Shown here: in pieces, positions 9,902-19,323 of the stretch | Position numbering within the stretch: the stretch's first letter is position 1 | How the letters are laid out: each line of letters starts with the position of its first letter | Assembly (NCBI RefSeq): GCF_003752155.1 | Contig: NZ_RJVG01000004.1 | Coordinates: forward strand, 1-64,000 | Direction: 5' to 3' | Source of the DNA: Mobilisporobacter senegalensis | GTDB lineage: Bacteria; Bacillota; Clostridia; Lachnospirales; Lachnospiraceae | DNA length: 64,000 nucleotides | Program-made: the position numbers and the translations under genes | The notes under the pieces: generated by a model | Told to the model about the DNA's origin: nothing | Databases searched by the model: none | Seen by the model: only the letters and a program-made list of their open reading frames with translations

Positions 9902-10981
9902 TTATCGATTTTTATACATATCCTCGTAATATTTCTGATAATCACCACTGGTCAGTCGTTCCATCCAATCCAGATTATTTAAATACCACTGGATTGTTAA
10001 TTTGATTCCATCTTTGAACATTGTCTCAGGATACCAGCCAATCTCTTCTTTTATCTTATCTGGAGCTATGGCATATCTTCTATCATGTCCTTTTCTATCT
10101 CCCACATAAGTAATTAATTTCTCATTAATATGAGCTTTTCTAAGATCAGAATCAGGCAATGCTTCACGAAGTGTATCAATAATAATTTCCACAATCTCTA
10201 TATTCTTCTTTTCATTGTGGCCGCCCACATTATAAATCTGTCCAATCTTACCTTGTTCCATTACCATATCAATTGCTTTCGCATGATCCATTACATAAAG
10301 CCAGTCCCTAACATTTAATCCATCCCCATATACAGGTAAGCTCTTACCATTCAGTGCATTATGAATCATAAGAGGTATTAATTTTTCCGGAAATTGATAT
10401 GGTCCATAATTGTTACTGCATCTGGTGATATTAGCGGGAAATTGGTAAGTATCAATATATGATTTCACTAACATATCTGCAGAAGCTTTACTTGCAGAGT
10501 AAGGGCTGTGTGGATCTATCGGTGTCGTTTCATAGAAATAACTTCCTTCTTCTTCCAAAGATCCATAAACTTCATCTGTTGATACCTGAAGATATTTTTT
10601 ATCCTCTTTGTATCCACCATCCACTTCCCAGAACCTCTTAGTAATATCAAGCATATTAAGAGTTCCCAATATATTGGTGCTTGCAAACACTTCAGGATCC
10701 TTAATACTTCTGTCAACATGACTCTCTGCTGCAAAATGCACGACTCTGTCGATTTCATTTTCTTCGAATATCTTTATAATCGCTTCCTTATCTAAGATAT
10801 CCCCTTTTATAAACTGATAATTAGGCAGATCTTCGACCTCTTTTAAATTCTCTAAGTTACCTGCGTATGTAAGCGCATCAACATTAATGATCTTGATCTC
10901 TTCCTTATATTTATCAAGCATATATTGAATGTAATTAGAACCGATAAAACCGGCTCCACCAGTGACCAGATAAGTCTTCAT
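9902..10981 (-). CDS. rfbB: dTDP-glucose 4,6-dehydratase (RfbB/RmlB)
   Basis: Second enzyme of dTDP-L-rhamnose synthesis: an extended SDR with the NAD motif TGGAGFIGSNY at the N-terminus, the STDEVYGSL segment carrying the catalytic Thr-Asp-Glu, and YSASKASADM with the active-site Tyr and Lys. I chose the ATG at 10981 because AGGAGG lies 7 bases upstream; an in-frame codon 7 residues earlier has no comparable site. It is the last gene of rfbA-rfbC-rfbD-rfbB, with 28 bases to rfbD. The product supplies rhamnose for cell-surface glycans; no rhamnosyltransferase is in the window. Confidence 0.95.
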   Translation of the reverse strand: MKTYLVTGGAGFIGSNYIQYMLDKYKEEIKIINVDALTYAGNLENLKEVEDLPNYQFIKGDILDKEAIIKIFEENEIDRVVHFAAESHVDRSIKDPEVFASTNILGTLNMLDITKRFWEVDGGYKEDKKYLQVSTDEVYGSLEEEGSYFYETTPIDPHSPYSASKASADMLVKSYIDTYQFPANITRCSNNYGPYQFPEKLIPLMIHNALNGKSLPVYGDGLNVRDWLYVMDHAKAIDMVMEQGKIGQIYNVGGHNEKKNIEIVEIIIDTLREALPDSDLRKAHINEKLITYVGDRKGHDRRYAIAPDKIKEEIGWYPETMFKDGIKLTIQWYLNNLDWMERLTSGDYQKYYEDMYKNR

Positions 10982-11009
10982 ATTCTTCCTCCTAAATGAC
11001 AATTATTCT

Positions 11010-11888
11010 TTATAAATCAAAAACTTCTTCCATATATTCTGTCAGGGCGTCCTTCCAATCTTTCATCGTAAAGCCACCTAATTCTTTCAACCTTTTATTT
11101 TCAAGCACAGAATAAGCCGGTCTCTTCGCCGGAGTAGGATATTCCTTGGTGGTAATAGGAATGACCCTCGTAGTTTTCTTTGCCTGTTCATATATTTCTT
11201 TTGCAAAATCAGCCCAGCTCGTACTTCCCTCACAGGTTCCATGATAAATACCATATGCATTGGTATTCATAAGATATATTATCATCTTTGATAATTCTTT
11301 TGCACTTGTTGGAGTTCCGAACTGGTCGGAAACTACACGAACTTCTTCCTGGGATTCAGAAAGTCTGAGCATTGTTTTCACAAAATTTTTACCCTCGCCG
11401 TAAAGCCATGCAGTTCGTATAATAAAATATTTTTCACAAATCTCTCCTACAAATTTTTCACCCTCCAGCTTTGTTTCTCCATATACACTTTGAGGATTTG
11501 TTCCAGATTCTTCTGTATAAGGTTTTGTACTATTGCCATCAAATACATAATCTGTAGAAACCTGTACTAATACCGCAGATATTTCTTTTGCTGCCAGGCT
11601 CAGATTCTTAGGGCCGACAGCATTGATCCTGTAGGCATTCTCTTTGTCACTTTCACATACATCGACGGCAGTATGCGCAGCGCAATTAATGATTATATCC
11701 GGCATAAAGTTTATAATCACATCTCTTGTCTGATGGAAATCTGTAATATCCATTGCAACAATATTCTTTTCTTCTATTGATACAACTTCTGTATTAAGAA
11801 GTTCTATATCTTGTTTATGATCTGCAAAAAGCCGGTTCAATTCTCTTCCTAATTGACCATTTGCACCAGTAATCAATATTTTTTTCAT
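11010..11888 (-). CDS. rfbD: dTDP-4-dehydrorhamnose reductase (RfbD/RmlD)
   Basis: This 292-residue SDR performs the last step, NAD(P)H reduction of dTDP-4-dehydro-L-rhamnose. Visible features are the TGANGQLGREL nucleotide-binding loop at the N-terminus, VSTDYVFDG, and YGETKLEGE with the catalytic Tyr and Lys. It lies between rfbC and rfbB on the same strand with short gaps. Length is normal for the family. Confidence 0.94.
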   Translation of the reverse strand: MKKILITGANGQLGRELNRLFADHKQDIELLNTEVVSIEEKNIVAMDITDFHQTRDVIINFMPDIIINCAAHTAVDVCESDKENAYRINAVGPKNLSLAAKEISAVLVQVSTDYVFDGNSTKPYTEESGTNPQSVYGETKLEGEKFVGEICEKYFIIRTAWLYGEGKNFVKTMLRLSESQEEVRVVSDQFGTPTSAKELSKMIIYLMNTNAYGIYHGTCEGSTSWADFAKEIYEQAKKTTRVIPITTKEYPTPAKRPAYSVLENKRLKELGGFTMKDWKDALTEYMEEVFDL

Positions 11889-11923
11889 AGCAGCATCCTT
11901 TTTGTTTTATTTAAAATGATATA

Positions 11924-12484
11924 TTAAAAATATATATGATCTTTATCAAAGAGAGGTAAATTTATATCTTTCTCTGAGATTGTTAAATCCACACCTTCAA
12001 AAGTAGGCCAGTCAATTTTTAAAGCAGGGTCATTCCATATAATTCCCCCTTCATCTTCAGGATGGTAAACATTCGTGCATTTATATACAAATTCTGCTTC
12101 TTTAGAAAGCACTAAAAATCCATGAGCGAACCCTTCCGGTATATAGAATTGATTTCTTTCTTCTCCAGATAATATCACTCCATGATGTTTTCCAAAGGTT
12201 TTTGAATCTGCTCTTAAATCCACAGCAACATCATAGACAACACCACTAAGGACACGAACCAATTTCCCTTGTGGGTATTTTTTCTGAAAATGAAGTCCTC
12301 TTAAAACTCCTTGCTTTGACATGGACTGATTATCCTGTACGAAAACCATATCAAGTCCGGCTTCTTTAAAAGTTTCATAATTATAAGTCTCCATAAAATA
12401 TCCACGATTATCACCAAAAGTTAATGTTTCAATCACATAGAGTCCTTCAATATCACTACATTTATTAATAATAAAATTGCTCAT
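11924..12484 (-). CDS. rfbC: dTDP-4-dehydrorhamnose 3,5-epimerase (RfbC/RmlC)
   Basis: This 186-residue cupin enzyme epimerises C3 and C5 of dTDP-4-dehydro-6-deoxyglucose. It carries RGLHFQKKYPQGKLVRVLSG with the catalytic His, VDLRADSKTFG, and IPEGFAHGFLVLS. It lies 11 bases downstream of rfbA, which indicates cotranscription. Confidence 0.95.
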   Translation of the reverse strand: MSNFIINKCSDIEGLYVIETLTFGDNRGYFMETYNYETFKEAGLDMVFVQDNQSMSKQGVLRGLHFQKKYPQGKLVRVLSGVVYDVAVDLRADSKTFGKHHGVILSGEERNQFYIPEGFAHGFLVLSKEAEFVYKCTNVYHPEDEGGIIWNDPALKIDWPTFEGVDLTISEKDINLPLFDKDHIYF

Positions 12485-12495
12485 TCTTATTCTCC

Positions 12496-13365
12496 TTACA
12501 AGCCATTGGCAACATCAATTAAATACTTGCCATAATCTGTTTTAGACATAGGTTCCGCCAATTTAAGCAATTGTTCTCTATCTATATATCCCATCTTATA
12601 AGCGATTTCTTCTAAGCAGGAAATATATAATCCTTGTCGTTTCTGAATAGAAGCCACATAATTGGAAGCGTCTAAAAGCGAATCATGATTGCCCGTATCA
12701 AGCCATGCCATACCACGTCCTAATTTCTCAACCTTTAGAACACCTCTTCTTAAGTATTCATTGTTTACACTGGTAATCTCTAACTCTCCTCTGGCAGATG
12801 GCCTTACATTCTTTGCAATTTCAACGACCTGATTATCATAAAAATACAAACCTGGAACAGCATAATTAGATTTTGGATTCTCCGGTTTTTCTTCTATAGA
12901 GATAGCCTGTCCTTCTTCATTAAATTCTACAACTCCATAAGCACTCGCTTCTCTTACGAAATAACCAAAGATCGTAGCTCCCTCTTTTTGATCTGCTACT
13001 CTTCGCAAAGTCTCCGAGAAGCTTCTTCCATAAAAGATATTGTCCCCAAGAATAAGCGCAACACTATCCTTGCCAATAAATTCTTCACCAATAATAAATG
13101 CTTCTGCAAGTCCTCTTGGTGCATCCTGAATGGCATAAGAGATATTAAGTCCTAAACTGCTTCCATCTTCAAACAGTTCCTCAAAATCTTTAATATCCCT
13201 GGGAGTTGATATGATCAAAACATCTTTTATCCCTGCTAACATAAGTACCGACATAGGATAATATATCATTGGTTTATCGTAGATTGGCAGTATCTGCTTT
13301 GAAATTGCTTTTGTGACCGGATATAATCTGGTACCTGATCCGCCAGCCAGTATAATTCCTTTCAT
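12496..13365 (-). CDS. rfbA: Glucose-1-phosphate thymidylyltransferase (RfbA/RmlA)
   Basis: This 289-residue nucleotidyltransferase starts the rhamnose pathway by joining dTTP and glucose-1-phosphate. It shows [19 protein letters not shown] (nucleotide loop), [26 protein letters not shown] with the metal-binding Asp, and a [15 protein letters not shown] block. The ribosome binding site TGGAGG is strong. The gene lies 19 bases downstream of the AI-2E-family permease gene on the same strand, so transcription may begin further upstream. Confidence 0.95.
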   Translation of the reverse strand: MKGIILAGGSGTRLYPVTKAISKQILPIYDKPMIYYPMSVLMLAGIKDVLIISTPRDIKDFEELFEDGSSLGLNISYAIQDAPRGLAEAFIIGEEFIGKDSVALILGDNIFYGRSFSETLRRVADQKEGATIFGYFVREASAYGVVEFNEEGQAISIEEKPENPKSNYAVPGLYFYDNQVVEIAKNVRPSARGELEITSVNNEYLRRGVLKVEKLGRGMAWLDTGNHDSLLDASNYVASIQKRQGLYISCLEEIAYKMGYIDREQLLKLAEPMSKTDYGKYLIDVANGL

Positions 13366-13384
13366 GTGGTTCCTCCAATTAAAA

Positions 13385-14599
13385 TTATTCTTTCATGTGT
13401 TCTTTTACACGTTCTTTCACCTGTTCTTTTTCCTGTTTTAATTCCAGCTGACGATCAATAAATTTTACAAAAAGGACTTTAATAAATGCACCAACCGGCA
13501 CCGCAAGCAACATGCCGCTGAGCCCTCCTACGGCACTACCGAAAATTAATGAAATAATTACTAATAACGGGTGAACTTCAATACTTTTACTAAGTAATCT
13601 TGGCCCTATAATATTTCCATCGATCACCTGAATGATGAACAAAGCAATTAAAGCAATGATCAATTGCTTATACTGTCCATTTATCAGACCGATCAGGATT
13701 GTTCCTGCATATGCTATAAATGGTCCGCAATAAGGAATCAGGTTCCCAATTCCTGCAAGTACACCTATTAAAATTCCAAATTTAATACCGATAATGGATA
13801 ATGCAAGACTGATCAATACCATCATAACGAAAGCATCCATTAACTGCCCTCTGATGTAGCCGGAGAACACTTTATCTGCATCAGATAAAAAATCATGGAT
13901 TCTATCATTTAATTTATTGCTCAATAATGCCTTTCTCACTTTCTTTAAATAATTACCGATCATTTTTCCATCAATCAGGAAATAGATTGCAATAATAACT
14001 GCAAAAAAGAAAGTGGTTAAATATCCTGACATATTTGTTACAGACCTGATTGCTCCATCTGCCACACCCCGAAGGAAAGTCAATACATACTTTGTGGCAT
14101 TTTGTATATATTCATTCAATTCAGTTGATTCTACATTAAGATCAGTTAACTTACTCTGTACCGTACTGGAAAAATCATTAAATGTTTTCATATATGCATT
14201 GCTCAATGTAATGATATCATCTAAATTCGCCAGCCTTAATTGATCTGTGACACTGTATACCAAGAGAGATATAATAGCCGCAACAAAAATAATAACGATC
14301 ACGAATGTAATTAAAACTGCATATGTCCTGCAGGAAGACAGTTTTCTATTGAATATTTTTACTTTTCTTAAATTAATTTCAAAAAAGTTAACAATCGGTT
14401 CTACCAAATAAGCAAATATGAAACCTAATAGGACCGGTTTACATACATTAAATAACCAGGATAGACTAGCAAGTATGTTTTTCATGATATCAGGTGCATT
14501 TGTTGCAATTAATCCAAGGCAATATATGATAATTGCAGTTACAATAACATATCCTGCTATCACAGAATACTTGTTATTCATCTTTTCTTTCAGTTTCAT
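13385..14599 (-). CDS. AI-2E family (PerM/YhhT-like) membrane permease
   Basis: The 404-residue protein has about seven or eight hydrophobic segments in the usual pattern for this family: an N-terminal pair, a long periplasmic-type loop (about 110-185), then the conserved C-terminal core [21 protein letters not shown] and [16 protein letters not shown]. Transport substrates of Gram-positive members are mostly unknown; some act as ion/H+ antiporters. The start overlaps the end of the upstream kinase-like gene by 4 bases (ATGA), a sign of translational coupling. The C-terminal tail is charged ([14 protein letters not shown]). Confidence 0.85.
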   Translation of the reverse strand: MKLKEKMNNKYSVIAGYVIVTAIIIYCLGLIATNAPDIMKNILASLSWLFNVCKPVLLGFIFAYLVEPIVNFFEINLRKVKIFNRKLSSCRTYAVLITFVIVIIFVAAIISLLVYSVTDQLRLANLDDIITLSNAYMKTFNDFSSTVQSKLTDLNVESTELNEYIQNATKYVLTFLRGVADGAIRSVTNMSGYLTTFFFAVIIAIYFLIDGKMIGNYLKKVRKALLSNKLNDRIHDFLSDADKVFSGYIRGQLMDAFVMMVLISLALSIIGIKFGILIGVLAGIGNLIPYCGPFIAYAGTILIGLINGQYKQLIIALIALFIIQVIDGNIIGPRLLSKSIEVHPLLVIISLIFGSAVGGLSGMLLAVPVGAFIKVLFVKFIDRQLELKQEKEQVKERVKEHMKE

Positions 14600-15216
14600 C
14601 TAGCTTCTCCCTTTTCAACGAACAATTTGATACACTCTACCGCGTTATCAATTCCCAAGTAATTACTTTTTATGGACAGGTGGTAGTTTTCAACTTTACC
14701 CCATTTTTCATTGGCGTGGTAACTATAATAATTGGCACGTCTTTTATCCATTTTCACAATATTCTCTGCCGCTTTCACAGGTGACAGGCCGTAAACAGAA
14801 GTTGCTCTTTCAACCCGGTAATCCAGATCTGCCCAGATAAATAAATGGACACTGTTAGAAAAGTTTTTCAAAATATAATCAGCACATCTGCCTACAATAA
14901 CACATGGTCCTTCCTCTGCTACTTTACGAATCACATCTGATTGAGCCAGATATATCCTATCATCTAAGGAAAGACTTGAAAAACCCAGTTCCTGATTGCC
15001 ATATGCATTCATGCCCATAGCAATGGAATAGAGTAAGCTGTTTGTTGCCTTTTCTTCTGCTTTTTCAAAGGCTGCTTCCGCAAATCCACTTTCTTTCGCT
15101 GCACGTGTTATTAATTCCTTATCATAAAAAGGTATCCCTAATTTACCAGCAAGTTTCTTGCCAATTTCTCGTCCACCGCTGCCATACTGTCTGCTTATTG
15201 TTATCACTTTATTCAT
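14596..15216 (-). CDS. Cytidylate kinase-like family protein
   Basis: The 206-residue protein starts MNKVITISRQYGSGGREIGK; the GSGGREIGKKLA stretch is the P-loop form of the cytidylate-kinase-like family (Pfam Cytidylate_kin2). I set the start at 15216, where AAAGGGG precedes the ATG; an in-frame start 16 residues earlier lacks a site. Members bind nucleoside phosphates, but the physiological substrate is unclear and this is probably not the essential CMP kinase. It overlaps the AI-2E-type gene by 4 bases and heads the probable operon leading to rfbACDB. Confidence 0.8.
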   Translation of the reverse strand: MNKVITISRQYGSGGREIGKKLAGKLGIPFYDKELITRAAKESGFAEAAFEKAEEKATNSLLYSIAMGMNAYGNQELGFSSLSLDDRIYLAQSDVIRKVAEEGPCVIVGRCADYILKNFSNSVHLFIWADLDYRVERATSVYGLSPVKAAENIVKMDKRRANYYSYHANEKWGKVENYHLSIKSNYLGIDNAVECIKLFVEKGEAR

Positions 15217-15378
15217 AATTGGCGTGCCCCTTTCTACATTAAAATAATACCTGTATGTTATCATTATACTTTTATACTAAAATATAACATTACTATATAG
15301 ATAGTATAACACAAGATAGAGTTGTTTTAAAATATTGTTTTTACTTTTTATAATATTGTATTCTCATGAAAACAGGAG

Positions 15379-15407
15379 TTGACAACAAGGTCTTTCCAAT
15401 GTATAAT
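15379..15407 (+). promoter_or_regulatory. Consensus promoter for tRNA-Pro
   Basis: A perfect TTGACA and a perfect TATAAT are separated by exactly 17 bases, with the -10 ending 18 bases before the tRNA. Confidence 0.9.
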
Positions 15408-15425
15408 TTAACAAGTCTTCACATA

Positions 15426-15500
15426 CGGGGTGTGGCTCAGCTTGGCTAGAGCGCTTGATTTGGGATCAAGAGGTCGCAGGTTCGAATCCTGTCACCCCGA
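15426..15500 (+). tRNA. tRNA-Pro (anticodon UGG)
   Basis: The acceptor stem CGGGGTG pairs with CACCCCG and is followed by discriminator A. The anticodon stem CTTGA/TCAAG encloses loop TTTGGGA, giving anticodon TGG for proline. The T arm CGCAGG-TTCGAAT-CCTGT is normal. CCA is not encoded. It sits alone between a consensus promoter and a strong terminator. Confidence 0.96.
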
Positions 15501-15537
15501 TTCTTATTTATATACTGCCAAAGTTTTAATTGTATAA

Positions 15538-15597
15538 GGATGCATATATATTTAGCCCCATGAACCAACCGGCTAAATATATATACATCCTTTTTTT
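15538..15597 (+). terminator. Strong terminator after tRNA-Pro
   Basis: An approximately 20-base stem (GGATG..ATATATATTTAGCC with its complement), an 11-12 base loop and seven T residues on the plus strand. It separates the tRNA from the convergent YitT gene. Confidence 0.88.
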
Positions 15598-15625
15598 AGT
15601 AAAACTCATATAGAACTTTTGACGA

Positions 15626-16462
15626 TTAGTGTCTAAATCCCCGTCCAATAATTTCACTTGTATTGGATATCATAAGGAAGGCCTCCGGTTCTATCTGCCT
15701 AATGAACATTCTTAACTGCACTGCCTGGCTTCTTCTTAACACTGTCAGAATAATATATTTATCTTTATGGCTAAAAGCACCTTTGGCTTCTATTATGCTC
15801 GCACTTCGATGAAGTCTGTTCACTATAAAATCACATATTGGTTCCGGATTATCACAAACCACATTAAAATATTTACATAAATTGATACTTTCAATCACAC
15901 CATCTATTACTAAAGTTTTAATCATAAGTCCAAGCAATGAGAACAGACCTGTCTTTGCTCCAAATATTGGCCAGGCTGCAACAGAAATGACCAGATCACT
16001 TAGAAAAAGAGCTCTTCCTATATCTATATTAGAATATTTCCTGAGTATCATGGCGACAATATCTGTTCCTCCACTGGAGGCCCCTATATTGAATAATATT
16101 GCTTGTCCAAAGGAAGGCAGCGCAACAGCAAAAGCCAGTTCCAACATAGGTTCATCCGTTAATGGTCCCTGCAATGGATAGATATATTCTAAAGCCCATA
16201 ATGCTGCTGACATTAAAATGCTGACATATACTGTTTTTATTCCAAAACTCTTTCCCAGGAAACCAAATCCAAATACAAGTAAGATCATATTAATAGCAAA
16301 GGTAACTGCACCTGGAGTTAATGGCACCATCTTCCCTAATATGACTGCAATGCCTGTAACGCCTCCAAAGGAAAAATTATTGGGAAATTTAAAAATATAT
16401 ACACCAATAGCAATAATCAATGTGCTTATAGTCAACAGTATAAATTCTTTTCCTTTCTTCAT
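15626..16462 (-). CDS. YitT family membrane protein (DUF161 + DUF2179)
   Basis: The 278-residue protein has five or six hydrophobic helices in the first 190 residues (FSFGGVTGIAVILGK, IGASSGGTDIVAMIL) and a C-terminal soluble DUF2179-type domain ending RQIEPEAFLMISNTSEIIGRGF. Function of the family is not established; transport of a small solute is usually assumed. The ATG has a strong AGGAGG site. A long, strongly paired leader lies 65-150 bases upstream, which suggests RNA-level control. A second, shorter relative (YczE-like) lies at 25177. Confidence 0.87.
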   Translation of the reverse strand: MKKGKEFILLTISTLIIAIGVYIFKFPNNFSFGGVTGIAVILGKMVPLTPGAVTFAINMILLVFGFGFLGKSFGIKTVYVSILMSAALWALEYIYPLQGPLTDEPMLELAFAVALPSFGQAILFNIGASSGGTDIVAMILRKYSNIDIGRALFLSDLVISVAAWPIFGAKTGLFSLLGLMIKTLVIDGVIESINLCKYFNVVCDNPEPICDFIVNRLHRSASIIEAKGAFSHKDKYIILTVLRRSQAVQLRMFIRQIEPEAFLMISNTSEIIGRGFRH

Positions 16463-16527
16463 ATGTCCTCCTGGTTTATTTACTTATCGTTTGAATTTTT
16501 ATGGCACCTATTATATTGGGCTGTTGC

Positions 16528-16614
16528 ACTTATCCATAATGAACATGACATTATCCCATGCAAGCATGGTAAATATCATGTCCATTACGGACTAATCTGC
16601 TTATCGTGGATAGT
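16528..16614 (-). ncRNA. Structured leader RNA upstream of yitT (unclassified; possible riboswitch or attenuator)
   Basis: Three nested pairings are visible: an outer stem (16528-16536 with 16607-16614, one bulge), a 12-base-pair stem with one G-U pair on the minus strand (16537-16548 with 16576-16587), and an inner hairpin CCATGC-AA-GCATGG (16556-16569). Read on the minus strand it would sit in the 5' untranslated region of the YitT gene. I could not match it to a riboswitch class I know, and no T-run follows, so any control would be at translation or processing. It could also be a small mobile palindromic repeat. Confidence 0.4.
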
Positions 16615-16961
16615 ATATCATAATTTAGGTATATGTTATAGTGTTTTAGAAAAACAATCCATTTTCATTCATGAAAGAAATTTATCCCTTACTATTAGTT
16701 TTAACCAGTTTTTTTACTCATATATTATAAATATCTAATATTAACTCGTCACATTTCGACATTATTTGCATATAATATAGTACGAAAGATAAAATATCCA
16801 ATAATTTAAGAAATTTAAGAAGATACGCTGATATGAATTACAAATATCTTTATGGCTTCCCGTGCCCAAAACCATGTCCAATTAATGGTGGAATTTCTGC
16901 TCAAAATGTAAAAATTAGTTTCCTCCCTCCCTGTTTTTTGATCGAAATAACCATCGTGTTA

Positions 16962-17005
16962 CAAAGAGCCAAGTCCTATAATTTAGGACTTGGCTTTCTT
17001 TGTTT
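16962..17005. terminator. Bidirectional terminator
   Basis: AGCCAAGTCCTA and TAGGACTTGGCT pair around a short AT loop, flanked by complementary ACAAAG/CTTTGT arms and T-rich tracts. It ends the lipoprotein gene on the minus strand. Confidence 0.8.
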
Positions 17006-17014
17006 CATATTTAA

Positions 17015-17575
17015 TTATTTTTCCAGACCATAAGATGCTACCTTCCACTCACCATCTACTTTTTCCATGCTTAAGGATAAATAAGTATCCGAATCTTCTC
17101 CCTCTAAATGAAATTGGTAGGAAGCTCCTATTCTATCTTCCGCCAGGATATTGTCTAAACTCCATTTTAAGATAAGATATTCAATGTCAAGAAACACATC
17201 TTTCTCATATGGTTTTACCTCAACTCCATCTTTTAAATATTTCTTCATTTCATCTTTATCCGAGCAAAAGAAAGCTTTTGCAAATCGCCAGGTTGCGGCC
17301 TGGAATTTAACACCTTCTGTACTATTTAAAAAATCACTTGAATATGTATATATTTTCCCATTGTCTTTCGTATTTTCTTCTATTTCCTTTTTCCCTGTTT
17401 GTTCCTCAGCACTGATTTCTTTAATAGCCCCATTACTTATTAATTGTGACTTATGGGATTCTTTTGTACATGCCATAATTGTCACAATTATGATAAATAA
17501 GAGACTTCCCAAAATAGATACTCTAAGATTAGTGATACTATGATCCTGAATCATATTATTCCATCTTATTTTCAT
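17015..17575 (-). CDS. Putative small lipoprotein or membrane-anchored protein, unknown function
   Basis: The 186-residue protein has an N-terminal hydrophobic helix (about 21-35) ending in IMACTKES, which resembles a lipobox with Cys 36, then a charged linker and a globular C-terminal domain (about 75-186) with YTYSSDFLNS and DTYLSLSMEKVDGEWKVASYGLEK. The C-terminal pattern recalls small sensor or NTF2-like domains of secreted proteins, but I do not recognise the family. The ribosome binding site is weak (GAGG), so a slightly different start is possible. Confidence 0.65.
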   Translation of the reverse strand: MKIRWNNMIQDHSITNLRVSILGSLLFIIIVTIMACTKESHKSQLISNGAIKEISAEEQTGKKEIEENTKDNGKIYTYSSDFLNSTEGVKFQAATWRFAKAFFCSDKDEMKKYLKDGVEVKPYEKDVFLDIEYLILKWSLDNILAEDRIGASYQFHLEGEDSDTYLSLSMEKVDGEWKVASYGLEK

Positions 17576-17713
17576 ACTTTCGCCTCACTCTTCATCATAT
17601 CTTATATTTTTCACAGCTTACTAGCCCGCACTATATTATATGATGGTTTGGGAAATATTTCAAATATTTTTTCATTATTTGTATTAATTTCTAATGGAGA
17701 TGCATAAATATAT

Positions 17714-18922
17714 TTATTTAATTATTTTAACAAATTTCTTCTTGCCTATTCTTAAGACATCCCCAAGATATAAAACTTGCCCTAAATCATCTGTTTTCTC
17801 ATTGTTAATTGAGATTCCCCCCTGATTTAATAATCTTCTGAATTCGCTTCCTGAGCTGATATAATTCTCTTTTACTAACAAGGGAATAATATCCATCAAA
17901 AGATCCTCTTCCCATGATATCATAAGTTCCGGTATATTCTTAGGAATGGTTCCTTTGCTAAATGCATCATTATAATATTCTACAGCTTCCTTCAATTTTT
18001 CTTCTGAATGATACAATCCGGTTATGATCTTAGCTAATTCTATTTTAATATCCCTTGGATTTTTATCTGATAGAAGTTCTTCTTTTATACTGTCTATTTT
18101 ATCTGGATGTTCATCGGTAGCTAGTTCAAAATATTTAACAATTAAATCATCCGGTACTTCCATGACCTTTTTGAACATAATATGAGCGTCCTCTTCAATA
18201 CCTATATAATTTCCTAAACTTTTACTCATTTTCTCTACTCCATCCAACCCTTCTAATATTGGCATGAATATAGCAGCCTGCTCCATTAAACCAGCATTCT
18301 TTTGCAATGTTCTTCCCATTATAATGTTAAAAGTCTGGTCCGTTCCTCCTATTTCAATATCAGCTTTTAAATGAATGGAATCATATCCCTGCATTAAAGG
18401 ATAGAAAAATTCATGAAGACCAATTGGTATATTACTGTTATAACGTTTTTTAAAATCTTCCCTTTCCAGCATTCTGGCAACTGTAGTCGTAGAAGCAAGT
18501 TTTATTATATCTTCAAAATTCAGTTTGCTGAGCCATTCGCTGTTAAAACAGACTTCTGTTTTATCTTTATCCACTATTTTAAATATTTGCTTCTGATATG
18601 TTCTTGCGTTCTCCATCACTTCCTCATTGCTTAACGCTTTTCTTGCCTTTGCTTTACCAGTAGGGTCACCGATTCTGCCGGTAAAATCACCAATGACAAT
18701 CATTGCTTTATGTCCCAGATCCTGCATTTGTTTAATTTTACGCAATACAACTGCATGTCCTAAATGAATGTCCGGTGCACTTGGATCTAAGCCCAATTTA
18801 ATAATAAGAGGAATATTGTCATGGATAGATTTTTCTATTTTTGACTGTAACTCCTCCATTCCAACAATATTACTTACACCTTTTGTAATTATTTTCAATT
18901 GTTCTTCTACTAAATCTTTCAT
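17714..18922 (-). CDS. tyrS: Tyrosyl-tRNA synthetase
   Basis: This 402-residue class I synthetase charges tRNA-Tyr. It shows GLDPSAPDIHLGH with the HIGH-type motif at residues 53-56, KMSKSLGNYIG as the KMSKS loop, and a C-terminal S4-like RNA-binding domain with FRRLLNQGGISINN. The PSAPDIHLGH form places it in the TyrZ-like branch. Expression is very probably controlled by the tyrosine T-box leader immediately upstream. Confidence 0.96.
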   Translation of the reverse strand: MKDLVEEQLKIITKGVSNIVGMEELQSKIEKSIHDNIPLIIKLGLDPSAPDIHLGHAVVLRKIKQMQDLGHKAMIVIGDFTGRIGDPTGKAKARKALSNEEVMENARTYQKQIFKIVDKDKTEVCFNSEWLSKLNFEDIIKLASTTTVARMLEREDFKKRYNSNIPIGLHEFFYPLMQGYDSIHLKADIEIGGTDQTFNIIMGRTLQKNAGLMEQAAIFMPILEGLDGVEKMSKSLGNYIGIEEDAHIMFKKVMEVPDDLIVKYFELATDEHPDKIDSIKEELLSDKNPRDIKIELAKIITGLYHSEEKLKEAVEYYNDAFSKGTIPKNIPELMISWEEDLLMDIIPLLVKENYISSGSEFRRLLNQGGISINNEKTDDLGQVLYLGDVLRIGKKKFVKIIK

Positions 18923-18983
18923 ATCCTTTTCTCCTTTCTTTTTATTTAATATGTATCATTTTTAGCAATGATTTTTGCAAACG

Positions 18984-19262
18984 ACAATAAAAAAACTCCC
19001 GTCCTTTAAGCTAAAGGACGAGAGTGAGTTCCCGTGTTACCACCTTGATTCATAAGTAATTCACATTACTTATCTTTTCGAGTACTCCAATAAGGGTTAT
19101 ACTCTAGCACGATAACGTGTGCAGGAATCCGTCACAGCCTACTAAGAACCCTTTTCAGTGTGAAGCTCAAAGATGTATTCAAAATCAGTCTCCTTGTACC
19201 TCTCATCAACCGGTAACTTTCTGTAAGGTTATCTAATTTCTACTCTTTCTTTTCATTGCTTT
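18984..19262 (-). promoter_or_regulatory. T-box riboswitch, tyrosine (UAC specifier), upstream of tyrS
   Basis: The leader read on the minus strand contains a Stem I region with the specifier context GAATACATCTTTGAG. The TAC (Tyr codon, 19175-19177) is followed by the usual GAG. Further on is the T-box sequence AAGGTGGTAACACGGGAACT (19029-19048) and then a terminator hairpin with a T-run. This is the classic arrangement where uncharged tRNA-Tyr favours the antiterminator and allows tyrS transcription. Confidence 0.93.
18988..19025 (-). terminator. T-box regulated terminator before tyrS
   Basis: On the minus strand CTCTCGTCCTTTAG and the complementary CTTAAAGGACGGGAG form the stem, followed by TTTTTTT. 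It is the conditional terminator of the tyrosine T-box. Confidence 0.9.
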
Positions 19263-19323
19263 TCAAATAAATATTAAATTAAGATTCATTTTAGTAAATG
19301 AATTCCGATTTGTCAATCACTTT

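Larger units (their letters stand above)
16463..17014. other. 552-base region without a convincing gene; holds a structured YitT leader and a terminator
   Basis: The part next to the YitT gene carries a nested inverted-repeat structure (16528-16614). The part next to the lipoprotein gene carries a bidirectional terminator (16962-17005). A plus-strand frame at 16833-17033 has no ribosome binding site and runs through the terminator, so I do not call it. Nothing was recognised between about 16620 and 16830. Confidence 0.6.

Noticed and set aside
15626-16462. YitT protein as a molybdate or nickel transporter
   Set aside because: There is no sequence support; the family function is unknown and its gene is far from mod.
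16833-17033. Plus-strand 66-residue frame starting MNYKYLYGFPCPKPCPINGG
   Set aside because: There is no ribosome binding site, and the frame runs through a bidirectional terminator into the 3' end of the convergent lipoprotein gene.
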